Of a DNA stretch of 64,000 nucleotides, positions 34,921 to 42,740 are shown piece by piece (positions within the stretch are counted from its first letter, which is position 1; each line of letters begins with the position of its first letter). Source of the stretch: Bradyrhizobium sp. WSM1417 (lineage in GTDB: Bacteria; Pseudomonadota; Alphaproteobacteria; Rhizobiales; Xanthobacteraceae); assembly GCF_000515415.1 (NCBI RefSeq), contig NZ_KI911783.1:4888392-4952391 (forward strand). Reading direction: 5' to 3'. Made by a program: the position numbers and the translations under genes. A model generated the notes under the pieces. That model ran no database searches. It had not been told where the DNA came from and saw only the letters and a program-made list of their open reading frames with translations.

Positions 34921-35112
34921 TCAGCCTTTCGCCTCCGTCTGTTCACGTGCCAACCGTTCGGCCCTCAGCCGTTCCTTGTTGGCATAGAACGCCTTCTGCG
35001 CCGCTTCGTGATCGCGCATGGCTTTTTCGGCTTCGATACGGCGTGTCGCATCGCGCGCCTGCCGCTGTTCGGGGGTCAAGGGCTTGCGCCGGTAGGAAAT
35101 GTCTTCCGTCAT
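34921..35112 (-). CDS. small charged coiled-coil-like protein
   Basis: 63 residues, very rich in Arg, Glu and Ala, predicted to be one long helix from residue 12 onward (PEQRQARDATRRIEAEKAMR). N-terminal MTEDISYRRKPLTPEQ. No known domain. The ATG at 35112 has no strong ribosome binding site. Codon bias fits neighbouring genes, so I keep it as a probable real orphan. Confidence 0.5.
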   Translation of the reverse strand: MTEDISYRRKPLTPEQRQARDATRRIEAEKAMRDHEAAQKAFYANKERLRAERLAREQTEAKG

Positions 35113-35191
35113 GGCCAGACAACGCGGAGGTCAGGAAACGGTTCCCCTCGGGTCCCGCCGCGCGGCAGTGTGGGCCCGACTGCATAATGTG

Positions 35192-35217
35192 CGAAAACAA
35201 CCCCATGCACAGTAGCC
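35192..35217 (-). repeat. dispersed repeat, copy 2 (inverted)
   Basis: Reverse complement of the stretch at 16363-16389, differing only by one T in the T-run. It lies in the 130-bp gap between two minus-strand genes (34921-35112 and 35243-35938). Confidence 0.7.
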
Positions 35218-35242
35218 AAGTCCTTCTGCAGACAGCACTTTT

Positions 35243-35938
35243 TTATCGCACTTTTGATGCGTTTGACCCCGCAGGGATCTCGATGTCTGCAATGACAGGC
35301 AAGTGGTCTGAATAGGCCCTCGCCCCTTGGTCGGTCCAAACCTTACCGATCGGGCTGTCGGAGGTCGCATAGATCCGGTCGAGCCGCAGAAGCGGCAGAT
35401 GCGACGGGAAAGTTCGCAGCCGCGTCCGGTTCGGGCAGACCTGCGCGAGCACGCGCCGCACCGATTTGATCCAGAACCAGTCGTTGAAATCCCCGAGGAC
35501 GACGGTTCTTCCAGGTTTCACCAGCCTCACCAGCGCCTGAGCCTGCGCATGGCGCTCGTGGATGCTCAAGCCGAGATGCGTGGCCACCACGCGGACATCG
35601 CCGACCGGCGTCAGCAGTCCCGCGGCGATCGCTCGGCGCGGCTCGCGCTCACGATAGGACACGTCGACGATCTCGGGCGGGCCGGAGAATGGGAAGCGGC
35701 TCAGGAGCGTCTGGCCGTATTCGCCATCGGCCGTGACGATCGACTTGGCGTGAACACGGTGATCGCCGACGACACTCGCCAGCTTCGCAAACGGATCGTC
35801 CGATCGCGATCGCGAATCCACCTCCTGAAGCGCAACGACATCGGGAGCCCATTTGCGAATGATGGAACAGATACCCTCGAGATCGAACTTCGGATTGAGA
35901 TTGAAGGAGCCATGCACATTCCACGTCATGAAGCGCAT
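35243..35938 (-). CDS. endonuclease/exonuclease/phosphatase family protein (YbhP-like)
   Basis: 231 residues of the EEP superfamily, Mg-dependent phosphoesterases. Motifs: MTWNVHGSF, DVVALQEVDSRS (metal Glu), VVATHLGLSIHER, VVLGDFNDWFW and YSDHLPVIADIEI (catalytic His). The ATG overlaps the stop of the phospholipase D gene by one base (TGATG) and is preceded by GGGAGG, so it is translated with that gene. In E. coli the EEP protein YbhP is similarly encoded beside the cardiolipin synthase ClsB (YbhO), which suggests a phospholipid-related phosphoesterase role; this is inference. Confidence 0.9.
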   Translation of the reverse strand: MRFMTWNVHGSFNLNPKFDLEGICSIIRKWAPDVVALQEVDSRSRSDDPFAKLASVVGDHRVHAKSIVTADGEYGQTLLSRFPFSGPPEIVDVSYREREPRRAIAAGLLTPVGDVRVVATHLGLSIHERHAQAQALVRLVKPGRTVVLGDFNDWFWIKSVRRVLAQVCPNRTRLRTFPSHLPLLRLDRIYATSDSPIGKVWTDQGARAYSDHLPVIADIEIPAGSNASKVR

Positions 35939-38073
35939 CAGCGCCTCCCGGCGAGCCACGTCGCGACGAATTGCGCGCCTGCGCAGATCGCGAGCCAGCC
36001 CAGGAACGCCAGTACCAGGAGCAATATGTTGAGCCAGGACGCATTCCTGGCGAGATCAGCGATCTGAGCTCCCAAAACTGCCATGGCGAGAATGCCGGGC
36101 GTCATGCCGAGCAGCGTTCCGACCAGGAAGTCACGCAGGGGCAGCGTGCTCGCGCCAGCCACGACATTCACCACCGAGAACGGCGCGATCGGAATCATCC
36201 GGATGACGACGACAGCCAGAATGCCCTTGCCGACAACACGTTCCTGGATACGCGCGGTACGTCGCCCCAGCAAACGCTGCAGGCGTTCGCGGCCGAGTGC
36301 CCGTCCGATCGCAAACAGCACGAAGGCGCTGAGCAAGACTCCCGTGATCGCGGTGACAAAGCCTAGCCACGGCCCTAGTGCGGCAGCAGTTGCCGCAATG
36401 AGCACGAGAACCGGAAACACCACCAACCCGCCGACGACGAAAGCCGCAATCGCGAACGGCGGCCCCCAGAGGGATTGCGAATAGGCAGACAGAAGCGTCG
36501 ACATCCGGCCCGTGTCGGCGAAATCGCTCAACGACGTGTATGACCAGGCCATCGCCAATCCCAAGAGCGCCACGGCTATCGAGACCATCCCGATGATCGT
36601 CTTCGTGCTCCACATGCGCGATGCCGCTCGCTCCAGATGCAGAGGCCGCTCGGGGTCCGCCACCGGCTGAACCATCGTGGCCAGAGTGCTGGTCAGCACC
36701 GAGGATTCCACGTCCCGCAGCGCCTTCGTCCCACCTTGTCTTGAGACGTCGTCCAGGAGCGCAAAAAGACGATCGTCGTTTTGCGCTATGGCCTGTTCGT
36801 CGAGGCCGCAGAAATGGCCGATCAGGCGACGGCGGACCGAGGCGATGAAATTCCGATGCTCGTCTGATGCGGCTTCAAAGATCAGGTCACATTCGCTGTC
36901 GGCGCCCATCGATCGATTGTTTAGATTGGCCGAACCGATCCTCAAGATCCGATCGTCGACGATCATGAGCTTGCTGTGCACCATCACGGCCGCTTCCGTA
37001 TCCCCGTTCCCCGACACCGGGTAGACGAAGCGGATGCGATCGGCGATGCCGGCCGAACTGAAGCAGTCGATGAAGGCGCCCCGGCCGTTCTGCATGGCCT
37101 GGGATTCCAGCCACGAGGAATGCAGTTTCGGCGTGACGATCAGAACCCGAAGCGAAGGCACGCGCTGCATCTGCTCCGCCAATTCGCGCGCGATCTTGGT
37201 GGCGCTGGTGAACTGGTTCTCGACGTACACGAAGCTCGTCGCGGACCGGATCGCTGCGATCAGCGAGCGTTCGACCTCCCTGAGCGTCGAACCCGCCGGA
37301 CAGACCACCTCGGTCCTGGCGATCCCCACCGGCATATGCTCAGCCTCGACCGGAACATTCGCCGGCCAGCGCAAGCTTTTCAGCGGGCGCCGATCGTCAA
37401 TCTGTTGGCCTGCCGCGCGCCAGCGTTGCTCTACTAGGTCGAACAACCGCGCCGCCGCGTGCCCGTCGACCATGCATTGAACATCATGAAATGGCAGGTA
37501 TGGCTTGCCCTGGGGATCACGGCGCGATGCGTGGTCGGCGCGATGATCACTGGTGTCCCAACGCCTGATCGTCAGATCGAGCCCGCCGACGAACGCCAGT
37601 GAACCGTCGACACAGACGATCTTCTGGTGTTGGGCCGACCCAAATGGAAGCGTGGAATCCAGGTGAAACCGGACGCGGCCATCTGTGTCGGCGGTAAATT
37701 TGGCCGCGGAATTCCATTCCCTCTCGGAAGCGTAGAACGAGACGAAGTCCCAGATGAGAATGTTGATCCGCAAGGTGGGACGTCGCTGGACCAGCGCGCG
37801 CAGGAATGGGCCGAGCTGTTCCGGCAAGCCGTCATCCGCTCGCCCGGATTCTCCCACCAGCCTTGTTTCGCTATGGATATCCCAACCGACGATATAGACG
37901 AGATCCTGCGCCTGCAGCAGTGCCTCGCGCAGCGCCGCGAAATAAGCGGCAGCATCATTCAGAACCGCCACACGACGCGCCTCGCACCGCCGCCAGACGG
38001 TGTCGCCGGGGATCAGGGTCGATGAGCTCTGAAGCAGGGAGACCTCGCCATTTGCGTTCGCGTTGAAACGCAC
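35938..38073 (-). CDS. phospholipase D-like protein fused to a DedA/VTT membrane domain
   Basis: 711 residues. The first two-thirds is a phospholipase D/cardiolipin-synthase domain with two HKD motifs: HQKIVCVDGSLAFVGG (His 149) and HSKLMIVDDRILRIGSANLN (His 366). After one helix near residue 500 comes a VTT (SNARE-associated, DedA/TVP38-like) membrane domain with GGLVVFPVLVLIAATAAALG, FAIGRALGRERLQRLLGR and IRMIPIAPFSVVNVVAGAST. VTT proteins are linked to lipid scrambling or transport, so a transferase/lipase that delivers or moves its lipid is plausible. Similar fusions are known in proteobacteria. It is coupled to the EEP gene downstream. Confidence 0.93.
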   Translation of the reverse strand: MRFNANANGEVSLLQSSSTLIPGDTVWRRCEARRVAVLNDAAAYFAALREALLQAQDLVYIVGWDIHSETRLVGESGRADDGLPEQLGPFLRALVQRRPTLRINILIWDFVSFYASEREWNSAAKFTADTDGRVRFHLDSTLPFGSAQHQKIVCVDGSLAFVGGLDLTIRRWDTSDHRADHASRRDPQGKPYLPFHDVQCMVDGHAAARLFDLVEQRWRAAGQQIDDRRPLKSLRWPANVPVEAEHMPVGIARTEVVCPAGSTLREVERSLIAAIRSATSFVYVENQFTSATKIARELAEQMQRVPSLRVLIVTPKLHSSWLESQAMQNGRGAFIDCFSSAGIADRIRFVYPVSGNGDTEAAVMVHSKLMIVDDRILRIGSANLNNRSMGADSECDLIFEAASDEHRNFIASVRRRLIGHFCGLDEQAIAQNDDRLFALLDDVSRQGGTKALRDVESSVLTSTLATMVQPVADPERPLHLERAASRMWSTKTIIGMVSIAVALLGLAMAWSYTSLSDFADTGRMSTLLSAYSQSLWGPPFAIAAFVVGGLVVFPVLVLIAATAAALGPWLGFVTAITGVLLSAFVLFAIGRALGRERLQRLLGRRTARIQERVVGKGILAVVVIRMIPIAPFSVVNVVAGASTLPLRDFLVGTLLGMTPGILAMAVLGAQIADLARNASWLNILLLVLAFLGWLAICAGAQFVATWLAGRR

Positions 38074-38159
38074 TGAACGCGCAAGGGGTTCCCCAACTTA
38101 GAAACCAGGGTTCACTGTTCAGCGTGTGCGGATTCCGGCGCCACAGTCTCCCCTCGCCG

Positions 38160-38456
38160 CTACTTGGTTCGGACCGCCCTTGCACCAGCGCCTTTCAAGG
38201 CGTCTGCGATCTTCTCGGGCGCATCGCCATGAAAATCCACGGAGACCTCGATCGGACCTTCCAGCTTCTGATGCCCCTCCGGCGCAGGCGCGGCCTTGGC
38301 GTCAGGACCGGCGGTGCGTGTCCCCGACGTGTTCGCACCACCGGCGGCCTGGACGAAGACGTCGCTTCGCGGCACGCCGCATTCCTGCACGACATGCTCA
38401 ACCGCAAGCTCGGCGCCACGGCGCGTGTCGAATTCTCCGATGATCGTGCTTTCCAA
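38160..38456 (-). CDS. small hypothetical protein
   Basis: 98 residues with an N-terminal beta-alpha fold-like segment (STIIGEFDTRRGAELAVEHV) resembling ferredoxin-like stress proteins, a Gly/Ala/Pro-rich middle (GGANTSGTRTAGPDAKAAPA) and a C-terminal repeat of the fold (IEVSVDFHGDAPEKIADAL). I do not recognise a named family. A TTG at 38456 has a perfect GGAGG at 6-nt spacing, so I prefer it to the ATG at 38483, which would contain that site inside the gene. Confidence 0.55.
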   Translation of the reverse strand: MESTIIGEFDTRRGAELAVEHVVQECGVPRSDVFVQAAGGANTSGTRTAGPDAKAAPAPEGHQKLEGPIEVSVDFHGDAPEKIADALKGAGARAVRTK

Positions 38457-38529
38457 GGGCGCCCTCCGTAGTTGGACCAGCATGCGAACAACAGGTCAGC
38501 GAGGGTCAGGTTCCTGAACGCGCGGGCGT

Positions 38530-38634
38530 TTAGAACCGGACGATCCCGAACACGACAAGCAGCGCGAGAGTGATCAATCCGGAGACCAGCAGCGAGCCGA
38601 GGCATCCCAGCCGGTTCGAGAAAAAGAAGAACAT
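38530..38634 (-). CDS. 34-residue membrane microprotein
   Basis: Open frame starting MFFFFSNRLGCLGSLLVSGL and ending VVFGIVRF, with one long hydrophobic helix after a short FFFF stretch. AGGAT lies upstream of the ATG. Function unknown. It is placed 73 bp upstream of, and in the same direction as, the 38160-38456 gene, so they might share a transcript. Confidence 0.45.
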   Translation of the reverse strand: MFFFFSNRLGCLGSLLVSGLITLALLVVFGIVRF

Positions 38635-38739
38635 GCGTCGCCCATCCTGTAGTTTCGTGCCGGGCTAAGTTCTCCCATTCGACAGCGTTCCTGGCGGCGT
38701 TTTGGGACGCGCGAATAAGAACCAATCCAAGAACTAATC

Positions 38740-38970
38740 ATGGAGCGGGACGTTGAGTCCGCGATGTCAGACGCTTTTGATTATTTCCGGGCGCATGCGG
38801 TCCGAGCCCTTTGCAAGGCCCGGGCGATGCCGCGCGGACGCATGAAACATCTGCAAACCGTCGTGGCCCGGATCTACCACCTGCTGACCAAGGAGGCTGC
38901 GTACGGGCCGAACCTGCAGCATATGGACGACTTCCGCGCAGCCCAGAAGTTGGAGAAGTCGATCGACTGA
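38740..38970 (+). CDS. small conserved-type hypothetical protein
   Basis: 76 residues, basic and helical, with HAVRALCKARAMPRGRMKHL and YHLLTKEAAYGPNLQHMDDF. No signal or membrane segment. It could bind nucleic acid because of its basic middle, but that is only composition. ATG at 38740, or ATG at 38764 (MSDAFDYFRAH), which looks like a more natural N-terminus; neither has a strong ribosome binding site. It is followed by the opposite-strand DUF2786 gene. Confidence 0.55.
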   Translation: MERDVESAMSDAFDYFRAHAVRALCKARAMPRGRMKHLQTVVARIYHLLTKEAAYGPNLQHMDDFRAAQKLEKSID

Positions 38971-39011
38971 ACTGCAAGGACGGTGACGCTGCACGCCCTC
39001 CCCCGACGCGT

Positions 39012-39710
39012 TCAGCTGCCTTTGGGAGCGGTCCTTGACTGCGACTCGCCAGGGGACTCGCCAAGCCCGGGATTGATGGCGAGCGACGCGCCGGCGGCGC
39101 CGCCGGCTTCATAGGCCGTCATCGACACCATCCGGCTGGCGCTGCGCTGGGTCCGCATCTTCAGGTCCAGCTTGTCGAACTCCGCATCGACCACCGAGGT
39201 CTTGAGGACCACCAGCCCGCGGCCGGTGCTTTCGTTGACCTGATCGCGACCAGCCTTGATTGCCACCAGCCTGTCCGCGATGGACGCCACCATCCCGAGC
39301 GCGAAGGAGGCATTGGCCAGATGCCGCTCCTGGTGCCGGAACCCGCTGTAGTCGATCGAGGTCTTGAAGCGGCCAAGTTCGGCGCGCACGGCGCCGTCGA
39401 TCAACTCGGCCAGATAATGCGCGACCTCGACATCCGCGCCGAGACCGAAGAACACATAGCGGTTCTCGCCGGCCGGGCTCTTCTCGCGCCAGACCCGACA
39501 ATCGCAAAAACGAGCGATCGCGCCGATGCAGTCGTCGAGCGGAATCCGCTTCTTGCGAAAAGTCTCGTAGACCCTCCGCTCGCACTGCGACGCCCGCAGT
39601 TCGACGTCGGACAGCGACAGATCGTGGCGATCCAGCAGCTCGGCCACCTTGGCAGCCGCAGACAGCGCCTCGTCCTCAGTACAGCCATTGGCGATGGTCT
39701 TGGCGCGCAA
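39012..39710 (-). CDS. DUF2786 domain protein, with unclear start
   Basis: 232 residues from the TTG at 39710. The N-terminal helical DUF2786 domain (AKTIANGCTEDEALSAAAKV) is followed by a domain with DCIGAIARFCDCRVWRE and FGLGADVEVAHYLAELIDGA. Function unknown; the family is often linked to phage or mobile DNA. The frame is open further upstream to a TGA at 39771-39773, and the family-typical LDKLKLRIHALRAK segment lies before the TTG, so the true start is probably upstream, perhaps the CTG at 39767 after AGGTGA. No ATG or GTG is in frame there. The gene start is about 50 bp from the repeat that marks the island edge. Confidence 0.75.
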   Translation of the reverse strand: MRAKTIANGCTEDEALSAAAKVAELLDRHDLSLSDVELRASQCERRVYETFRKKRIPLDDCIGAIARFCDCRVWREKSPAGENRYVFFGLGADVEVAHYLAELIDGAVRAELGRFKTSIDYSGFRHQERHLANASFALGMVASIADRLVAIKAGRDQVNESTGRGLVVLKTSVVDAEFDKLDLKMRTQRSASRMVSMTAYEAGGAAGASLAINPGLGESPGESQSRTAPKGS

Positions 39711-39812
39711 CGCGTGAATGCGGAGCTTCAGCTTGTCGAGCGCGGGTGGAGTGGAGGTTTGATGCAGGGATCACCTACCCCGGAAAGCCTGACCGACACA
39801 CCGGTCGAAAAA

Positions 39813-39830
39813 AAACTGGCGGAAGGGGTG
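39813..39830. other. left attachment-site copy (att, displaced tRNA 3' end)
   Basis: AAACTGGCGGAAGGGGTG, identical to 42361-42378. The flanking bases differ on both sides, so the repeat is exactly 18 bp. Confidence 0.8.
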
Positions 39831-40015
39831 TCAACCGAAGGGCGCTGATTTCCTTCACTAATCTGATTATCTACGGTCCAACCCACGCCCTGCCCCACGC
39901 GACGCGTACCACTTGGACGAAGCCTTGTGAATACTGCGGACAGACGAGAAAACTTCTCGATGCGTGCGAAAAGCCCGTGTCACTATCGGATGTTGATTCG
40001 CAGAAGGCGCCGATA

Positions 40016-40672
40016 ATGAAATGCCCGCATTGCACGATAGCAATTCACGAGGATTGGTCGATTACAGCGATCACTACCGACGATCACAAGGACACAAACT
40101 GGCGCATCCAATATATGAAGTGTCCCGCGTGCAGGAAGCCCATCCTCCGCATGGGCGGCCTCGAAGTCAGAAACAACACCCTGGCGGTGCATGAATGGCG
40201 TCAGATTTTTCCCGTGGGATCGAACCGCGGACCCGTGCCCACGGAGGTGCCGAAAGACATTGCAGCTGACTACAACGAAGCCGCCCTCGTTCTACCACTT
40301 AGCTCAAAGGCCTCGGCCGCCTTATCGCGTCGATGCCTTCAATCCGTACTAGACACCGCTGGCTACAAGCAAAAGGATTTGTCACAGCAAATCGATGCTG
40401 TGCTTGCGCAAACTGACACGACCAAGGCTCTGCCTACCGGAGTTCATATGATCGTGGATGCGATCAGGAACTTTGGCAATTTTTCCGCGCACAGGATTAC
40501 CGACAAGACCTCCTTGCAGGTGATTGAAGTTGAACCGCACGAGGCTGAGTTTTGCCTAGACACGCTGGATGCGGTGTTTGACCATTATTACGTCAAACCT
40601 GCGCAGGCCAAGGCCATGAAAGACGCTCTTAACGCCAAGCTAGCGGCGGCCAAGAAGCCGGCAGCCAAATAG
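40016..40672 (+). CDS. DUF4145-type protein with N-terminal zinc ribbon
   Basis: 218 residues. The N-terminus has two CxxC pairs (MKCPHC at Cys 3/6 and KCPACR at Cys 36/39), a zinc-ribbon layout. The C-terminal helical domain matches DUF4145: SSKASAALSRRCLQSVLDTA, then IVDAIRNFGNFSAHR with Arg 151, Asn 155 and His 159, the R-x-x-G-N-x-x-x-H motif of the family, which resembles the active-site motif of HEPN ribonucleases. ATG at 40016 follows AGAAGG. First gene of the island operon; the second starts 12 bp downstream. RNase or defence activity is inference. Confidence 0.75.
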   Translation: MKCPHCTIAIHEDWSITAITTDDHKDTNWRIQYMKCPACRKPILRMGGLEVRNNTLAVHEWRQIFPVGSNRGPVPTEVPKDIAADYNEAALVLPLSSKASAALSRRCLQSVLDTAGYKQKDLSQQIDAVLAQTDTTKALPTGVHMIVDAIRNFGNFSAHRITDKTSLQVIEVEPHEAEFCLDTLDAVFDHYYVKPAQAKAMKDALNAKLAAAKKPAAK

Positions 40673-40684
40673 TAAAGGACCGTT

Positions 40685-41269
40685 GTGCGAATATCGCCGA
40701 ACGAAGAGGGGCTTTGGTTCTATTACAAGCTTGGCCGTGCCATTACGTCTTGGGCGCATGTCGAGCAGGCGCTGTGTTGGGTTGGGTGTTGCTCTTTCTC
40801 AAAGGCCGATCAGACGCAATTCATCGTGACCTTCTTCTCAATCGATAATTTCCGCAGCAAGCTACAAGTCGTTGACCGCCTCGTTGAGCAAAAATTCCCG
40901 CAGCATGTAAAAACCTGGGAACCACTGAAGATCGATACTGAGCGACTTTCGAGGATCAGAAATCAACTCGCGCATTATCCAGTGATGAACTACGTCAACG
41001 ATGCGCCAGGCAGTAGAATTGCCTTGCTACCCAGGTTCAGCGCGAGGTCGAAGTTCAAGCAAAAGCTTCCTAAACCACCATCGGGCTCGCTCGGACTTCG
41101 GGATATCGTGCACGCGGAGGCGCGTTTCAACGCGCTGATGTTCGGGCTTGAGGGCTTCCAGCATACGTTGCTCGGGGACCAATCGATCTTTCCAGCATCT
41201 GCCGCAAACGCACCCGCTATTCCGAGTTTGGCAGACATATCGCGCCAAATGCGAACGATGCAGACATGA
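40685..41269 (+). CDS. HEPN-like protein with R-N-x-x-A-H motif
   Basis: 194 residues without a named family that I can assign. The N-terminal FYYKLGRAITSWAHVEQAL is the opening helix seen in many HEPN-type proteins, and ERLSRIRNQLAHYPVMN carries Arg 92-Asn 93 and His 97, the R-x4-H motif that forms the RNase site in HEPN toxins and effectors. The C-terminal third is Pro/Ser-rich. The start is GTG at 40685 (TTG at 40683 is out of frame); it lies 12 bp after the first island gene. The most likely role is an RNA-cleaving effector or its partner, but no experiment supports that. Confidence 0.7.
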   Translation: MRISPNEEGLWFYYKLGRAITSWAHVEQALCWVGCCSFSKADQTQFIVTFFSIDNFRSKLQVVDRLVEQKFPQHVKTWEPLKIDTERLSRIRNQLAHYPVMNYVNDAPGSRIALLPRFSARSKFKQKLPKPPSGSLGLRDIVHAEARFNALMFGLEGFQHTLLGDQSIFPASAANAPAIPSLADISRQMRTMQT

Positions 41270-41408
41270 ACCGGGCGGAGCAACTCCACAGCCAGTGGCG
41301 ATCGTCTGGGCCCGCAAGGAATCGCCCCGAATGACGGAGCGGTTATCAAGACGCAATTGTAAGTTGTCGTCGCGCTGTGTTAGATCGCTGAAAATCAAGG
41401 AGTAGGTT

Positions 41409-42152
41409 ATGGCCTTCGATCGAGAACTTTGGGACGATAGATTTTCCGTCAGTGCCGTCCCTGCCTTCACATGTCCGCGGTGCAGCAAAGGAACGTTGCA
41501 GTTTGACAAGAAGCAGTTTTGGAAGGTTGAGCCTAAATTCTCGGTGGATGCACACGGGCATGAAGATTGGGACCCTGAATGGGTCGATGAGCGATTCGCC
41601 ATGTTCCTGAAGTGCAGCGCAGAAAAATGCGGAGAAATCGTCGTGGTGTCCGGCTCTGCATCAGTAGAGCAAGTCTACGATGAGGAATATGGTCCTAGCA
41701 TGGAGAGCCTATTGGTGCCCGCGATGATGGTCCCAGCTCCTCCCATTATTCGCGTTCCAGAGAGAACACCTCAGGAAGTTCAAGCTGAGCTTCAACTTGC
41801 GTTTCAGCTCTTCTGGTCCGACCTAGGGGCTTCCGCCACAAAAATTCGTACGAGCGTCGAACGGTTAATGGACCATTTTAAGGTCGCCAAGTTCAAGAGA
41901 ACGGGAGGCAAGCTTAAGCCAATTCCGCTGTTCACCCGTATTGAGACGTTCATCGCCAAAAATGGGAAGGTGGTTCATAAGGACCATTTGCATGCTTTGA
42001 GAGTGGTCGGAAATCTGGGCACACATAGCAATGCCGCAACGCGCTCGGACGTTCTCGAGGCATTTCAGATATACGAGCACGCCCTAGATGAGTTGATCGG
42101 CAAAAAATCGACTGTCATCGCAAAACTGGCTAAGAAGTTGAAGCAGAAGTAG
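41409..42152 (+). CDS. DUF4145-type zinc-ribbon protein (second copy)
   Basis: 247 residues. N-terminal zinc-binding cysteines are TCPRC (Cys 22/25) and KCSAEKCGE (Cys 69/74). The C-terminal helical domain has LFWSDLGASATKIRTSVERL and LHALRVVGNLGTHSNAATR with Arg 198, Asn 202 and His 206, the same R-x-x-G-N-x-x-x-H layout as in the first island gene. The overall similarity between the two is low, so they are distant relatives and not a recent duplication. AAGGAG lies 6 nt before the ATG. It is separated from the middle gene by 139 bp with no evident terminator. Confidence 0.75.
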   Translation: MAFDRELWDDRFSVSAVPAFTCPRCSKGTLQFDKKQFWKVEPKFSVDAHGHEDWDPEWVDERFAMFLKCSAEKCGEIVVVSGSASVEQVYDEEYGPSMESLLVPAMMVPAPPIIRVPERTPQEVQAELQLAFQLFWSDLGASATKIRTSVERLMDHFKVAKFKRTGGKLKPIPLFTRIETFIAKNGKVVHKDHLHALRVVGNLGTHSNAATRSDVLEAFQIYEHALDELIGKKSTVIAKLAKKLKQK

Positions 42153-42360
42153 TCAGTTGTCGATCTCATTTTGATTTCTGCTTGTGGGCCCGACACCCGC
42201 GGGCGCGTCGGATCTCCGCTACGCTGGCGAAGCCCAAGACCGTCGAATTGTCGTGCAAGCGCCCGACCCGCCGTTGCTCAAACCACAGAATTAGGGCAAC
42301 TGCTAGGGCACTTGCCGGGCAAGATGCGGCCAGTGGATTGAATATCTAGCGATTCCGTTG

Positions 42361-42378
42361 AAACTGGCGGAAGGGGTG
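42361..42378. other. right attachment-site copy inside tRNA-Ser 3' end
   Basis: Identical to 39813-39830. It includes the TGG (CCA tail on the minus strand) and the 3' half of the acceptor stem, so integration kept a complete tRNA gene. Confidence 0.8.
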
Positions 42379-42454
42379 GGATTCGAACCCACGGTACCCT
42401 TGCGGGCACGCCGGTTTTCAAGACCGGTGCCTTAAACCACTCGGCCACCCTTCC
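42365..42454 (-). tRNA. tRNA-Ser (anticodon TGA)
   Basis: 90 nt including an encoded CCA. The acceptor stem GGAAGGG/CCCTTCC pairs perfectly, with discriminator G. The D arm contains GGCCGAGTGGTTTAAGGC, the anticodon stem-loop ACCGGTCTTGAAAACCGGC gives anticodon TGA, the long variable arm (GTGCCCGCAAGGGTAC) is typical of tRNA-Ser, and the T loop is GTTCGAATC. It reads UCA and, by wobble, other UCN serine codons. It is the integration target of the adjacent island. Confidence 0.97.
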
Positions 42455-42682
42455 AAACCCGGAATGGCTGTCGCTTAACGCAGTCGACGGCCCAAGGCAA
42501 CGCGAAGTTCGCGCGGGCCCCGAAACGCCTCCGCCGCACACGATCTGTCAGGCGAGCGTCAGCCTGTTCCCTTGGCCTGTACGCCTCAGCCATCCGGACA
42601 CCGGCGACATCTCCCAGGCCGTCGCGAGTTGCGAGGCCCAGTTTGGATTGACCTCCGTTTCCGGGCCTCGTTTGCTGCGCTC

Positions 42683-42714
42683 AAAAGCAAAACGGCGCCC
42701 GGTTGGGAGCGCCG
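42683..42714 (-). terminator. intrinsic terminator after the 42741-43118 gene
   Basis: On the minus strand a CGGCGC/GCGCCG stem (42693-42698 with 42709-42714) is followed by TTTTGCTTTTG. It lies 26 bp past the gene's stop. Confidence 0.65.
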
Positions 42715-42740
42715 CTTGAATTCTGCTTTGTTGCTCTAGC

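Larger units (their letters stand above)
39813..42378. mobile_element. tRNA-Ser-associated mini-island with HEPN-like gene cluster
   Basis: An exact 18-bp direct repeat (AAACTGGCGGAAGGGGTG) bounds this segment at 39813-39830 and 42361-42378. The right copy covers the 3' end of the tRNA-Ser gene: the CCA, discriminator and 3' acceptor stem. This is the classic footprint of site-specific integration at a tRNA 3' end. The inside is visibly lower in GC: two 60-base lines I counted were 45% and 48%, against 57% and 68% for two lines outside. It carries three plus-strand genes and no recombinase, so it was probably mobilised in trans or is a decayed element. Confidence 0.8.

Noticed and set aside
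39813..39830. Left 18-bp repeat as a tRNA pseudogene
   Set aside because: Only the acceptor 3' end and CCA are present, with no D, anticodon or T arm; it fits a displaced attachment site.
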